Source: Schizophyllum amplum (Eukaryota; Basidiomycota; Agaricomycetes; Agaricales; Schizophyllaceae). From it: a stretch of DNA of 50,383 bases. Positions within the stretch are counted from its first letter, which is position 1. Each line of letters begins with the position of its first letter. The translations under genes were made by a program, and so were the position numbers. The stretch is from the NCBI GenBank assembly GCA_007026445.1, contig VDMD01000154.1:1-50383 (forward strand), written 5' to 3'. Below, in pieces: positions 1 to 10,799 of the stretch. The notes below the pieces were generated by a model. The model saw only the letters and a program-made list of their open reading frames with translations, made no database searches and had not been told where the DNA came from.

Positions 1-327
1 CTGCTTACTCTTGTGTTTGTCCCGTGAATTCGAAATTGCTCACACGAGTTGCGCACGAGTCGTGTCGTGTCGTGTCTTAGTCTCCCGCGGCAGACGTTCG
101 GTCGTGTCTTGACTCTGACACACAAATTGAACCTATCCGTCACTCGGTCCCGTCGACGTGCTATCCGTCGCTTATAAGACGCGTAGGGAGTTAAGTTTAG
201 GTCAAGCCTCGAGTCACACTACACGAGCGCGCTGATATATACAGGACGGCAAGCTTGACGTGGACCCTTTTTGTCCCGTCCTTTCTTCCCTGTGTTCCAT
301 AGGAACGCCTTTCCTTCGCGCAACAAT
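1..327. other. Upstream region of the dioxygenase-like gene
   Basis: No gene is visible here. A short tandem run of the pentamer CGTGT (three copies, 61-75) lies in the distal part. The stretch presumably holds the promoter and 5' UTR of the gene starting at 328. A run CTTATAAGACG near 171-181 is AT-rich but about 150 bp from the start codon, so I do not call it a TATA box. Confidence 0.4.
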
Positions 328-1812
328 ATGTCTCAAACCTTTGAAGCCAATCTCTCCCTTGTGCGAAACGCCATCTCGAAACGCCCTCCCTTTGTCAGTG
401 GCACCCATGGTGTCCCGGAAGACGACCTCAAACTCTACTTTGGCGACGCTGGTAATGCGCAGTACGTCTATAAGCGCCTCAACATTGCTGTTCTTTTGTG
501 ACGCGTTTTACAGCTGCATGAACCTTGGCCGCGCAACGGAGGCGGAACTGGATGCTTTGTCGTCTGCCTGTCAACCCGCCACGTTTGGCTTGAACCAGCG
601 CGATGTCCTTGATGAGACGTATCGCAAGGCGGGCAAGCTCGACACCACTATATTTGCCTCTGTTCAAGGTCGCGGACTACGGGTTGATCAACGCCATACA
701 CAACGGCTTGCTGCGCGACGGCGGGAGCCACGAAGCAGATCACCTGCGAGCTTTACAAACTCAATGTCTACGGTGCGCCATTCCAATGTTTGATACCTTG
801 ATCGACAGGCAGTGAACTCACAGCGCGCGTCCAGGTAAGGGCTCGTTCTTCAAACCTCATCAAGACACGCCACGCAGCGAGAAGATGTTTGGCTCACTTG
901 TCGTCGTTTTCCCAACGCCACACGAAGGCGGCGCACTCGTTCTTCGCGAGGGCGGCCGCGAGTGGACCTTTGATTACTCTGCCGAGCTTGCCGCCAGCAA
1001 GGACGCTCGCAAAATCGCCTACATCGCCTTCTTTGGCGACATCGAGCACGAGGTGCTCCCCGTCACCTCGGGGCACCGTGTCACTTTGACGTACAACTTG
1101 TACTTTGACCGCCCGCCAGCGGGCGCGAGCGCGCAAGGCATCTCGGTTATCTCAAGCAGCATGGAGGACGAGGATGCGCAGCTTCGGGCGGCACTGCAGG
1201 AATTACTGCGGGATCCGGCGCTGCTGCCCAGTGGCGGGTATATGGCGTTCGGCCTACGCTTCATGTACCCTCTCAACTGCGACCAGCCCCTACAGGACAT
1301 GCTCCCGCACATGAAGGGTGGGGACGCGACTGTCGTGCGCGTCTGCCAGGCGCTCGGTTTGGAAGGCCGGCTCAAGATCGTGTACGAGGAAATCAACAGT
1401 GAGCGCGAGGATGTTGCGATTGTGATGGAAGCAAGGCCGGGTGCCATTTGTCTCGAGGGCTCCTTCGGGAACGAAGTCGTGGACTACGGCGGTGAACACA
1501 TTCGTGCCATGGGCTCTCTGCCTATCGACACGGACTTTTGCGTGTGGAGCAAGTCATCTTACATGGATGTCCTTCCGACGACGGAGGTGCTTTGGATCAC
1601 GGAACGCACAGAGCTGAACCGCGTGGAGCAAGAATATTGTAAGTCACTTCGTTCAGCGAGATGAGCTTGAACACGACTAACGTCGTCGACGTCTTACAGT
1701 TAGGTACGGCAATGGTCCGTCTGTGGACTGTGTATATGGCCACTTGGCATATTTTGTAGGAGTCAGGCTGGACAAGAAGCGGCCTTCGAGTGACTCTTCG
1801 AGTGAGGAATGA
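328..1812 (+). CDS. Fungal 2-oxoglutarate/Fe(II) dioxygenase-like protein (P4H-type fold), frame disturbed
   Basis: Predicted oxygenase of the prolyl-4-hydroxylase-like 2OG-Fe(II) superfamily that is abundant in Agaricomycetes; the substrate is unknown. Exons: 328-461, 514-772, 835-1638, 1700-1812. The iron-binding facial triad is visible: HQD in FFKPHQDTPR (about 845-875) and the distal histidine in FFGDIEHEVLPVTSGHR, where the arginine would bind 2-oxoglutarate. The start is the ATG at 328, which opens MSQTFEANLSLV. Exon 2 is not a single frame: AGKLDTTIFAS is followed one frame later by FKVADYGLINAIHNGLL and another frame later by ITCELYKLNVYG. All three fit the family, so either two single-base insertions interrupt the exon or 662-738 is spliced out as a 77-nt intron with GT-AG ends, which restores frame but deletes conserved sequence. 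Expected length is about 435 aa without the insertions, 410 aa with the intron. Confidence 0.75.
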
Positions 1813-2176
1813 TCGTACTACTTTGTGGTTCTATGTCTCGACGTTGTAAGTATGCTACAATAGAAAACCATCCGGACGATTCATTGAGTCTGCTAGCAGT
1901 CGAGATCACAATTACACGCACAACCACATTGTAAAGCGCCGGACCCTCAAAGTGCGGAAGAGCAGGTCATTGCTGGGTCATTGTCAAGGAGCGGACGAGA
2001 CAATGGGTGATGGTGTTTGTCCTTGTTTTATTGTTACTGTTCTCGTTCCTGTCTCCCGCTATCACGGCCGCTTGTTACAATCGCTTGATGCGAGTAGAGG
2101 GCAGATAAGAGCCGCTGGTCCAACCGCTCTAAGTGCTGAATCCACATCATGCACTCCTCCGTCACCGTCCAGCTCA
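1813..2176. other. Intergenic, dioxygenase 3' end to SLY41-like 5' end
   Basis: Contains the 3' UTR of the preceding gene and the promoter of the next one. The reading frame of the transporter stays open upstream to about 1952, but that part has low-complexity, non-family sequence, so I treat it as 5' UTR. No RNA gene or repeat is recognised. Confidence 0.4.
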
Positions 2177-3786
2177 ATGGGGGGCGAGTATCCCACTCGC
2201 GACGCCTACGACCGCTCCTTCGGTATAGACATGCAGAGAGCCACCGTCGCCGAGAAGTACTCCCCGAAGCACGACGCCTCTTTCACCGTCCCCTCCTTCA
2301 CCGACCTATCGGCGAAGCTGCTGGGCAGGCGAGACGCTCCCCCCACCGCGACCACCAACGGCGATCAATCAACCGCCACGTTCGTCCTGCTCTGTGGCCT
2401 CTGGTACATGTCGTCCGCGCTCTCGTCCAACACCGGCAAATCCATCTTGAACCAGTTTCCGCTACCCAGTGACGCTGACGTTCGTGCAATTTGGCTTCGT
2501 TGCCGCGTACTGCCTGCTCTTCATGTCCCCCGTCGTCCGCTTCTCCAGGTTGCGCATGCCGACACGTACCATCATACGGAGTACTCTCCCCATGGGCATG
2601 TTCCAGGTCGGCGGCCACATGTTCTCCAGTATCGCCATCTCGCGGATACCCGTCAGCACCGTACACACGATCAAGGTGCGCATAGGACCGATTCTTGTAC
2701 GGGTCTGCGCTGACCCTCCATCAGGCATTGTCGCCGCTGTTCACAGTTGCCGCGTACGCGCTGCTCTTTGGCGTGAGCTACTCTACCAAGACGTACATGT
2801 CCCTCCTGCCTCTTACACTGGGCGTCATGCTGGCGTGCTCGTTCGACGTGTCGGCGTCGAACTACGTCGGTCTGCTGTGTGCATTTGGCTCTGCCGTCGT
2901 CTTCGTCAGCTCCAACATCTTCTTCAAAAAGATCATGCCGTCGACGCCCAGCGCCCACGGCCAGTCCGCCACCCAGAAACTCGACAAGCTCAACCTATTA
3001 CTCTACTCCTCCGGAATGGCCTTCCTCCTCATGATACCCATATGGCTCTATTACGACCTCGTCCCCCTCCTCTCCGCGGCTGAGAACCCAGAGCATGTCA
3101 CCCACCCGAAGGAGGGTCACGCCACGCCGCACTCCGTCATGTACTACTTCTTCATGAACGGCACCGTCCACTTCGCCCAGAACATCATCGCCTTTGTCAT
3201 CCTCGCTTCGACGTCGCCGGTCACCTACTCCATCGCATCGCTTATAAAGCGCGTCGCCGTCATCTGCATAGCCATCGTCTGGTTCAGCCAGAGCGTGCAC
3301 CCCGTCCAGGCCATGGGCATCCTGCTCACATTCGCGGGCCTCTACATGTACAACCAGGCCAAGTCCGACGTCGAGCGCGGAGAGAAAAAGATGCAGCGCG
3401 TCGAGGCGGCGAGGGAGCTCATGCTGCCTGTCACGAAGGGCGAGAGTCGGATGATGGCCGGGTCGCCGGTGCCATCGCGGTCGGTGACACCGAGCATATT
3501 GCAGGCCGCAACAGCGACGGGCATGGGACAGAGGCAAAACTTTATACACGAGCGTACGCGGATAACCCTGCCGCCGCGCAACGGGTCAGCAGCGCATCCG
3601 CCGCATGGACACAGACACGAACACCCACCACCACAACTTGCGCCGCTAAAGATCGTCCCACCGCCGACGATCAGCCAGCGTCACTCGCCTGTGAGGGAAA
3701 CGCGGTCGCCCTCGGACTCATACCCATCACCGCCGCTATCTCTAGACTCGCCGCCGTCTGTTCCTCTGACGTTAGCGGCGACCTAG
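2177..3786 (+). CDS. SLY41: SLY41-type transporter of the triose-phosphate/nucleotide-sugar (TPT) family, one frame break
   Basis: Multi-pass membrane transporter of the drug/metabolite superfamily, closest to yeast Sly41 (ER/Golgi; in yeast a multicopy suppressor of loss of the Rab Ypt1). Exons 2177-2675 and 2725-3786; the 49-nt intron joins STVHTIK to ALSPLFTVAAYALLFG. Diagnostic stretches are LSSNTGKSILNQF, YPVTLTFVQFGFVAAY, KTYMSLLPLTLGVMLACSF and YSIASLIKRVAVICIAIVWF, which are successive hydrophobic helices and TPT signatures. The C-terminus (after about residue 380) is a long polar, proline-rich tail. Between ILNQF and RYPVTLTF (about 2455-2465) the frame shifts by one base: a run of three T appears where two would keep frame. 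No intron fits there. Without the extra base the protein is about 519 aa. The start ATG at 2177 precedes GGEYPTRDAYDRSFG; upstream starts are less likely. Confidence 0.85.
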
Positions 3787-4247
3787 TGCAGCTACCCCAT
3801 GTACTGCGCGCTTTATGTACTACCTTCTCACGCCGCTCTCATAGCGTGTACCAGGCATACTAGCAAGTCCCAGGTCATGTATCGTGGCAGATACAGACTC
3901 AGGGGCTACCCAGATGATCAGAGGAGGGGTGGAAGTTGCGTGGATGGGATCTCACAGTGGCTGTCTTCTGAACGGCGACACTCTTTTGGATACATTGGAC
4001 ACATTATAATACGCCACACTTTTTGCTCCTGTGCAGTGACCAGCAAGCGGGCACTCATATATAACCCAAGCCATGAGTAAAAGAGAACTGAATTTCGACC
4101 AGGCGAGTCGCGTTGTGGGCGCAGGTAGGCGCATGTCACAATAATCACGCGCCAGGTCACTGTCACATCAACTCTCGAAATTTGTGGACGACTAGCAGAC
4201 CGACCAAAACGACGGCGACGGCCAGACCTCAAGACCTTTGATACAAG
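3787..4247. other. Intergenic, promoter/5' UTR of the ribosomal protein eS4 gene
   Basis: No gene seen. A TATATAA sequence lies at 4058-4064, about 184 bp upstream of the eS4 start codon; its role is uncertain because ribosomal protein promoters are often TATA-less. Confidence 0.35.
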
Positions 4248-5330
4248 ATGGTGCGTGTCCGATGGCCTCAGCGGACGTCCTGCTCGACATTCAGCGGTCG
4301 TACGAGCCGTTTACGCGGTTACAAGCGCTGGATGGACGGGAGGGCACCCAGATGACCAGTTCGCGCACTGACGATCCTTGCGATTTGACAGGCCCGGGGA
4401 CCCAAAAAGCATCTCAAGCGCCTTGCCGCTCCCTCCTCATGGATGCTCGACAAGCTCGGCGGTACCTACGTGCGCACCGTCCATTCCCTCCTTCACGGCA
4501 TGAAGTTTGACATCGCACTGTAGGCTCCCCGCCCGTCCCCCGGCCCTCATAAGCTCCGGGAGTCGTTCCCGCTCTCGGTCTTCCTGCGCAACAGGCTAAA
4601 GTACGCGTTGACGGGCCGTGAAGTGACTGCCATTGTCATGCAGCGCCTCATCAAAATCGACGGGAAAGTGCGCACGGACACCAACTACCCCACGGGCTTC
4701 ATGGGTGCGTGGCCTCGCTCTTTTGTTGGATCTTTACTAACATATCTCAAGATGTCGTCTCGATTGAGAAGTCGGGCGAGCACTTCCGCCTGCTGTATGA
4801 TGTCAAGGGCCGTTTCACGATCCACCGCATCACCCCGGAAGAGGCTGCGTACAAGCTCTGCCGCGTCCGCAAGGTCGCGATCGGCGCGCGCGGTGTCCCC
4901 CACATCGTCACCCACGATGGCCGCACGATCCGCTACCCTGACCCGAGCATCAAGGTCAACGACACGATCAAGCTCGACCTCGAGACGGGCAAGATCACGG
5001 ACTTCGTCAAGTTCGACACTGGCAACATTGTCATGATCACCGGTGGTCGCAACATGGGCCGTTCCGGTGTCATCGTGCACCGTGAGAAGCACATCGGTGA
5101 CTTCGACATCGTGCACGTCCGCGACGCGCTCGACCGCACGTTCGCTACTCGGTGAGTTGTATCACCTGTGCGTTGTGGAACAGTACTGACGGGCGCTTAG
5201 TCTGTCCAACATCTTCGTTATCGGTGAGGGCACCAAGCCCTGGGTATCATTGCCGAAGGGCAAGGGTACCAAGCTCACCATTGCTGAGGAGCGTGACGTC
5301 CGCAGGAAGCAGCGCGCGGCGGACCAGTAA
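4248..5330 (+). CDS. RPS4: 40S ribosomal protein eS4
   Basis: Structural protein of the small ribosomal subunit, cytosolic. Exons 4248-4250, 4392-4469, 4524-4704, 4752-5151 and 5201-5330 give an intact 263-residue protein, the usual family length. The first exon is only the ATG itself; the 141-nt first intron follows directly and exon 2 begins [19 protein letters not shown]. Family hallmarks: N-terminal [12 protein letters not shown]4 RNA-binding stretch [46 protein letters not shown], the KOW-like [18 protein letters not shown], and C-terminal [17 protein letters not shown]. Three of four introns open with GTGCG. The large first intron just after the start codon is common in ribosomal protein genes and may carry regulatory sequence (inference). 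Confidence 0.97.
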
Positions 5331-6035
5331 GCGATGCAGCTGCTCGCTTTCTGACCGACTTGTCCATATGTGCTATGCTTGTATGCTTTACTTCCATTTT
5401 ATCTCTACGAATCAACATGCAACTCATGGCATTGGGCGAACTGTACTGTCTCATGAAATGGCCGCGATGCCCCAGCAATGACCGCAGAACCTGTACAGTG
5501 TACTCAGACTGTGTACCTTCTGTGTGCATGACAGGCGACCCTTCCAATCCGACACCGTTAAGAAGTGTTTCTTTTCTCGACTGAGTTCTTAGTCTTCACA
5601 TTATGTGGAACGAATCATTTTGAACAGGTCAAGAAAGGAAAGCTGGCCGGCTGATGTATGGAGGTCAAGCGAAACAGAAAGTCGCCGATGAAGGTGTTTC
5701 TTCAGTCGTCGTTTTTTTTTTTTTTTTTTTTTTTTTTGAACTCTGCACTTCTATACCGCAACAAGCCAATGTAAAGCTAAGCCGTCGGTGCTCCGCCATA
5801 TCCTCCTTCCCGGCGGGGCCTTTCGCGTACCCATGGTCCTGGTGACTAGTCCCGAGACTCTTGCTCGAACTACGTAATGTTCAGTCGTCGTCTTGTGGCA
5901 TTGTCAAAACCTGACAAGTTTCGGCACACAAGCACGAAGGCAGCGTGTAGCGTATTCTGCATCTCATGCATCGTGTTGTATACATAACTCATTCCGATTC
6001 GGCGACGAGGTGATAAGTGATAAGTATCACAGGCG
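5331..6035. other. Convergent intergenic region with a poly-T tract
   Basis: 3' ends of eS4 (plus) and of the FAD oxidase (minus) face each other here. The only distinctive feature is the 26-nt T tract at 5712-5737. No coding sequence with family character was found in either strand. Confidence 0.5.
5712..5737 (+). repeat. Homopolymer T26 tract
   Basis: An uninterrupted run of 26 thymines between two convergent genes. On the minus strand it is poly-A, so it might be a remnant of a retroposed poly-A tail or simply an expanded homopolymer; no target-site duplication or LINE-like sequence flanks it. Its exact length is likely to vary with sequencing technology. Confidence 0.9.
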
Positions 6036-7550
6036 CTACTGCTGCGCGAGACGTTGTAAACGTTCGCTGCTAATCCGGAAGACCTCAGGCATTCCTGTGT
6101 CCTGCCACGTACCACCCATCATCATTTTCACCAGACCCGGAGCGCACCCGAAGATGCGCGCCATCCCTGAAAGCAGTAAACATCGATTCGCAAGCCTAAA
6201 TGCTAGCTGAGCCTGGAGACATACCGTGTCCGTTGAAGCCTGCAATGACATACTGCCCGGGAAGGTCTGGGACAGGTCCAACGAATGGCACCGAGTCCGG
6301 CGTCATGCCTAGGATGCCTGTCCACCCAAACTCGAGGCCCTCCCCAAGCGCCTCCTCGCCCCATTCCGGAAACACGCGTTTGAAGCTCCTGACTGCATCG
6401 TCTTGCAGCTCCTCGCTCATCGTCCGGTCGTCGCAGGACCCAGTGATCTCGCGCTTCGTCGCCTCGCTGAGTCCCGGGATCCCTCGGCTCGTCCCGAGCA
6501 CGAGCGCGCCGTCCGCCTTGCGCTGGATAACGCTGTAGAAGTGGTGGAGCGCGAAGCGCAGCGAGTACGTGTGCGTCAGCATACGCGTGCCGGTGAATGC
6601 GGGCGTCGGGACAAGTTTGTGGGCCTGGGCACGGGTGGGCGTGACGAAGCCCTTGAGTTGGGGAAGTAGGCTTGCTGCGAAGGCGTTGGTCGCATGGATG
6701 ACGAGGGGAGTTGTGATAGCGCCTCGCGGAGTATTGATCGTCCATGGCGCGAATGGCGAGCCGGAAGGAGTGATGGAGGTGGCGGGCGTGTGCGTGAAGA
6801 GGGACATGCCAAGAGACTTGTTCATTGCGAGGATAGCCTGACAGAGTTTGGCTGGATGTAGAGATGCGGCAGACCATTCGAATGCGCCCAGAGCACTTGG
6901 TACGCGCGTAGCCTGATGAAATCTGATGAGTGAAGGATCTACAATTTGAGATGCTGCCCACCTCCTTCGCCTTGTCAGCGTCCAACCAGGCGATATCGGA
7001 CACATCACCTCCAGCCTTCTTGTATGCCTCAAAGCTCTCCGTAGCGTATCTGTGGAAGTCCTCTCCCATGATAACATCGTATGTCCGACAGTAGTCGAAG
7101 TCGCACTGAATGCCGTGCTTGTCGATGAATGACTTGACGAGTTGCAACACGAGCTTCTCATGAGCGATGATCTTCATCGCTTGCTCGGGATTGTGTATTT
7201 TGGAGAGTGCGGAGAACCCGCGAAAGGCATCTGCAGCGTTGTAAGAGAGGACCTTTCATTGTAACAACTATGCGCTACGCACCTGGCCTACAATGCCCAG
7301 CATTACGCCCAGAGGCGCCTGAGCATGCTTCTCTGGCCTCCAACATGATGACCGTTTTGGGTCCATTGGGACTACATAGCAGCTCGTAGGCAGTCAGACT
7401 GCCCGAGATGCCTGAACCAATGACCACGGCGTCCGCCGATGACGGCAGTTCAGCATCTAGTCCTTCGTTCAACAATGGTGAGTACCGAGTCGTTCGCTGC
7501 CAGATTGACAGACAAGGACGGGAGAGGGGAAGTCCTGGATGGGCGTCCAT
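6036..7550 (-). CDS. FAD-dependent amine/amino-acid oxidase (DAO family)
   Basis: Flavoprotein oxidase of the D-amino-acid/glycine oxidase-like DAO superfamily; the substrate cannot be read from sequence. Minus-strand exons 7550-7283, 7230-6962, 6912-6225 and 6166-6036 give an intact 451-residue protein, a normal length. The Rossmann dinucleotide-binding motif is AVVIGSGISGSLTA (GSGISG at residues 45-50), followed by EAREACSGASGRNAGHCRP, the typical FAD contact region. Near the C-terminus GWTGILGMTPDSVPFVG and QYVIAGFNGHGMARIFG form the second FAD-binding segment. Start at 7550 (MDAHPGLPLSRP) is chosen because family members begin shortly before the SIWQRTT stretch; an in-frame ATG at 7685 would add 45 non-conserved residues. 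It diverges from an MFS permease gene at 8132, suggesting a joint uptake/catabolism role (inference). Confidence 0.9.
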
Positions 7551-8131
7551 GAGAAGGAGGAGGCCTGAAGTGGACCTGAGTACAGTCCAGCGCACGGTCT
7601 CAGAGAAGGAGGCGCGGCAATCCCGATGACTTAGGCGCCGGCATGGACTATCGAGCTTTCGGCCCTGGTTCGGCTTGCCTATCACAGTAGGAAGAGTTGT
7701 CTATCGCGTGCATCTCCGTACAGCACTTGATAATACGGATCGAGTGCACGACAGGCGGTGCAATGAACGGGCAGGAAAGGAAGATGAACAATGGATCCAC
7801 GGCTTTGACTTTGTTTGGCAAGGACTTTGGTCGGTCTGTCAACCGAGTCGCGTGGTTTGTTAGTATTACCGTGGATCTGAGCACCGCTTCCTGAGGGTCA
7901 GTCCTTCTGAGCCGCGGCCGAGTCACTGTTCATCTAAACTGAGGCTGGTGGACGTCGAGGGGACGCCGGTATCTTGGCTGCGCTCCCACATGTCGCCCTT
8001 ATCATGCACTGGCAAGCAATGATGCCCGCACTCTATCTCTCCACTGTATTGGCGCTCGCCATCCTGGTTATATAACGTGAATCTGCCGCTTGCTTCTCGC
8101 TCTTCTCCCCGGAAGGCCATCTTCGCCCACG
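7551..8131. promoter_or_regulatory. Shared divergent promoter of oxidase and MFS permease
   Basis: 581 bp between two divergent start codons. It holds a TATA box for the plus-strand gene (8069-8075) and GATA-type motifs: TGATAA at 7728-7733 on plus and GATAAG at 7998-8003 on minus. GATA factors mediate nitrogen-catabolite control in fungi; whether they act here is inference. Confidence 0.45.
8069..8075 (+). promoter_or_regulatory. TATA box of the MFS permease gene
   Basis: TATATAA, 57 bp before the start codon at 8132. The spacing matches the TATA-to-ATG distance of another gene in this window (17358-17365 on minus). Confidence 0.5.
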
Positions 8132-10570
8132 ATGCTTCCATCGACAGATGTCGAGACTTCAGCTGAGCAGGGACTCAACGCGGCGGGCCCTAAAGACGCC
8201 GCAGTCAAGCACAAACGCAGCCGCGAAGAGCGCTCCCTGGTTCTACGACTGGATATGTTCTTGATGGCCTATGGGTGTATCTCCCAGATCATCAAGTACC
8301 TTGACCAGGTCAGCCGTTCTCGATGTTTTATGGCCACACTCGCTTACTTGCGTTTCGTACAGCAAAACATAACCCAGGCGTATGTTAGCGGCATGAAGGT
8401 AACGCCAAGTGTTCTATTGTCTATCGTCAGCTGCTACTCAGACAGATTGCAGGAGGATCTTGCGCTCGAAGGGAATGGTGAAGCGCCTTTGTATAGCCCG
8501 ACTTTCCATTGAAACCTAACACATGGATTTGCAGAACTGAACTACTTCACGACATGGTTCAACGTCGGATACTGCATCATGCTCGTACCCTCTCAAATTA
8601 TTATGACAGTGAGTTGCGAGTTCATAAATGCAACCTGAGTCTGATTTCCGACGCCAGCACGTCCGGCCGAGTCTTTGGCTGCCCGGACTCGAGGTGGTCT
8701 GGGGTGTTATGACAGGCCTTATAGCGACCTGCCATAACGCCAGCCAGATATACGCCTTGCGCGCCTTCCTCGGCCTCTGCGAGTCTTCTGCCTGGCCAGG
8801 GATGATGGTGCGTACTTGGAACCAATCTCGCCCACAGTATGCTTACGCTGCAGCCATCGTCGCCTCAAGACGCTTCTCATGAACTGTGTGTCTTACGACG
8901 GTCGACAAAGCCCTCTTCTCTAACGGCATGATAGGGTATACACCGACCGAGCTCGCAAAGCGAATGGGCTTCTATCATTCGTGCCAAGCTATCGGTAGTA
9001 TGATGTCCAACGCGCTGCAGACAGCCATGCACGAAACCCTTGACGGAACGGCCGGCCTCGCTGGATGGAGGTGAGCCTCATGTTGCACTCATGTAAACCC
9101 CTTCACAATAATTATCCTCTGCATAGGTGGATGGTACGGAGATTCTGCAGCATTGCGACCACATCGCTCATGCTGACACGCCATCTAGTTCATCATCAAC
9201 GCCATAATGACAGTCGTGGTTGGCGTGTTCGGCTTCTTCCTCATCCCCGACTACCCCAACAAGCGCAACCCGCGTGCCTTCTGGTTCACCAAGGCCGACG
9301 CTGCCCTCGCGATGGAACGTCTCGAGCGCCATAACCGCGCGGAGCCTAAACCGATAGACCTCAAAGCCATGAAGTATGCGCTTGCCCTTCGAATTTCAAG
9401 CTTGCTCGCTGACACTGTCGCGCAGGCGCACTTTCTCCAGCTGGATCGTGTACTTCATCACCGTTTTGTACTGTGCCACCGTGTTGGCGTCATATGGCTA
9501 CGTCTGTGAGTAAAGACAATCGGCAGTCCCTCGTCTCCCATGCTGAACTAGTTCAGACTTCTCGCTCTGGCTGAAGAGTCTTCAAAACGCGGACGGCTCG
9601 CAGCGATGGGACGTCTCTCACATCAACGTCATCCCCATCGAAGGGTCAGTCTTGGTCTTGCCCCGGGACGCGGCTGTCTAGATTTACTTTTCACAGACAA
9701 GCCATCCAGGTCGCCTTCGGTCTGTACAAAACTCGTCAACGCTTGTCCTCCGCTTATGCCCTGCAGTGTGGATATGGGCATTCTTGTCAGATTACCTGAA
9801 GAACCGCCACTGGCTCATCGTCGCCCAGTCGCTTATTGGTATGTTCCTCTACCTTCGACGCATTGCAAGCGCTTACCCTCGCGTAGGCCTCGTCCCAGCA
9901 ATCATCATGTCTGTCTGGAACGTGCCCGACAGCGCGAAGTACTTCGTGAGTCCTTCGCTCGAGGTCGCCCCTCACGCCTGACTCACGCTCCTGTTCATCA
10001 GTCGTACTTCGTCAGCTATATCTCCCTGGGCACGGCCCCGCTTATCATGAGCTGGCTCTCCGACGTACGCTGTCTCGTACGCCCTCCCCGCCAGGCGGTC
10101 CTCTCACTCCCCGCGCAGCTCATCCCACAGGACCCCGAGCAACGCGCGCTCGTCGTCGGTGTCTGTGAGTCGATACAGCGCACGGTGCCCCCGTCCAGGC
10201 GCTGAGTCTTTGCAGCTATCGCCATCTACTACGCCATCTCCGCCTGGTCGCAGGTGCTGATCTGGCCCGCGTCCCAGGCGCCACACTACTCCTGCGGCTG
10301 GCAGGTGTCGATCGGGCTATGGGTGCTGGTCATTGGCATGACCATCGCTCTGCGCTACATCGATCTGCAATACATGATGTGCGTACATGCATGTTCGTGC
10401 CACAATGTGCTACTCGCTCATACGGTTTCTGCAGGCCCCGTCGCGAGAACTTCAAGCGGCAGCTGGGGGGCGCTCCTCAGTCGACCGTAGACGAAGAGGA
10501 GGATGACGACCTTGGGAAGAAGACCGGCAGCGACGTTGTCGTGCAGACGCTACCTGCGAGCCATGCGTAA
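8132..10570 (+). CDS. MFS transporter, anion:cation symporter family (allantoate/pantothenate permease type)
   Basis: Plasma-membrane permease of the ACS branch of the major facilitator superfamily (Dal5/Fen2/Liz1/Tna1 relatives); likely import of an organic anion or vitamin-like solute. Eighteen exons join without frame error to 511 aa: 8132-8308, 8363-8398, 8453-8477, 8535-8608, 8658-8807, 8870-8885, 8935-9070, 9127-9133, 9189-9373, 9426-9505, 9557-9644, 9697-9719, 9767-9838, 9887-9945, 10002-10064, 10216-10378 and 10435-10570, with 10119-10164 between the last three. Family marks: LRLDMFLMAYGCISQIIKYL, ELNYFTTWFNVGYCIMLVPS, AFLGLCESSAWPGMM, WYTPTELAKRMGFYHSCQA, GFFLIPDYPNK and WDVSHINVIP. 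Two exons are tiny: 16 nt (TLLMNW region) and 7 nt (RWM). The acidic cytosolic tail is DEEEDDDLGKK. Divergent from the oxidase gene. Confidence 0.92.
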
Positions 10571-10799
10571 ACTGGCGATCCATGTACATACACAGGCAGC
10601 ACTTCAGAAAGACGGCGGATAGCCCGTAGTCGGATAACCTGTGTACATATTGAGATTATGACCCCGGGACATGCGGCTTTGTCCGCCGGATAGGATGACT
10701 CGGTTTGAACACCGCCGATCTCTAAGTTCAAACCGGGATAAGCGCATTTTTTCACAACCCTTGTACATCCTCCGAGTTCGCTCGAGGGGCATTCTGACC
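10571..10799. other. Short intergenic region with an inverted repeat
   Basis: 229 bp between the permease stop and the transposase-like start. It contains a perfect 10-bp inverted repeat (10701-10710 and 10726-10735). No terminal-repeat pair matching the far side of the transposase-like gene was seen. Confidence 0.5.
10701..10735. repeat. Perfect 10-bp inverted repeat, 15-nt loop
   Basis: CGGTTTGAAC at 10701-10710 is exactly complemented by GTTCAAACCG at 10726-10735. It could form a hairpin in the permease 3' region or be a dimeric binding site in the promoter of the next gene, about 65 bp before its start codon. Confidence 0.85.

Noticed and set aside
2298..2666. Antisense open frame over the SLY41-like gene
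   Set aside because: Mirror of a GC-rich coding exon; no family character, and the sense frame encodes recognisable membrane helices.
5712..5737. Retroposon tail
   Set aside because: The T26 tract alone has no adjacent retroelement sequence or target duplication, so I keep it as a simple homopolymer.
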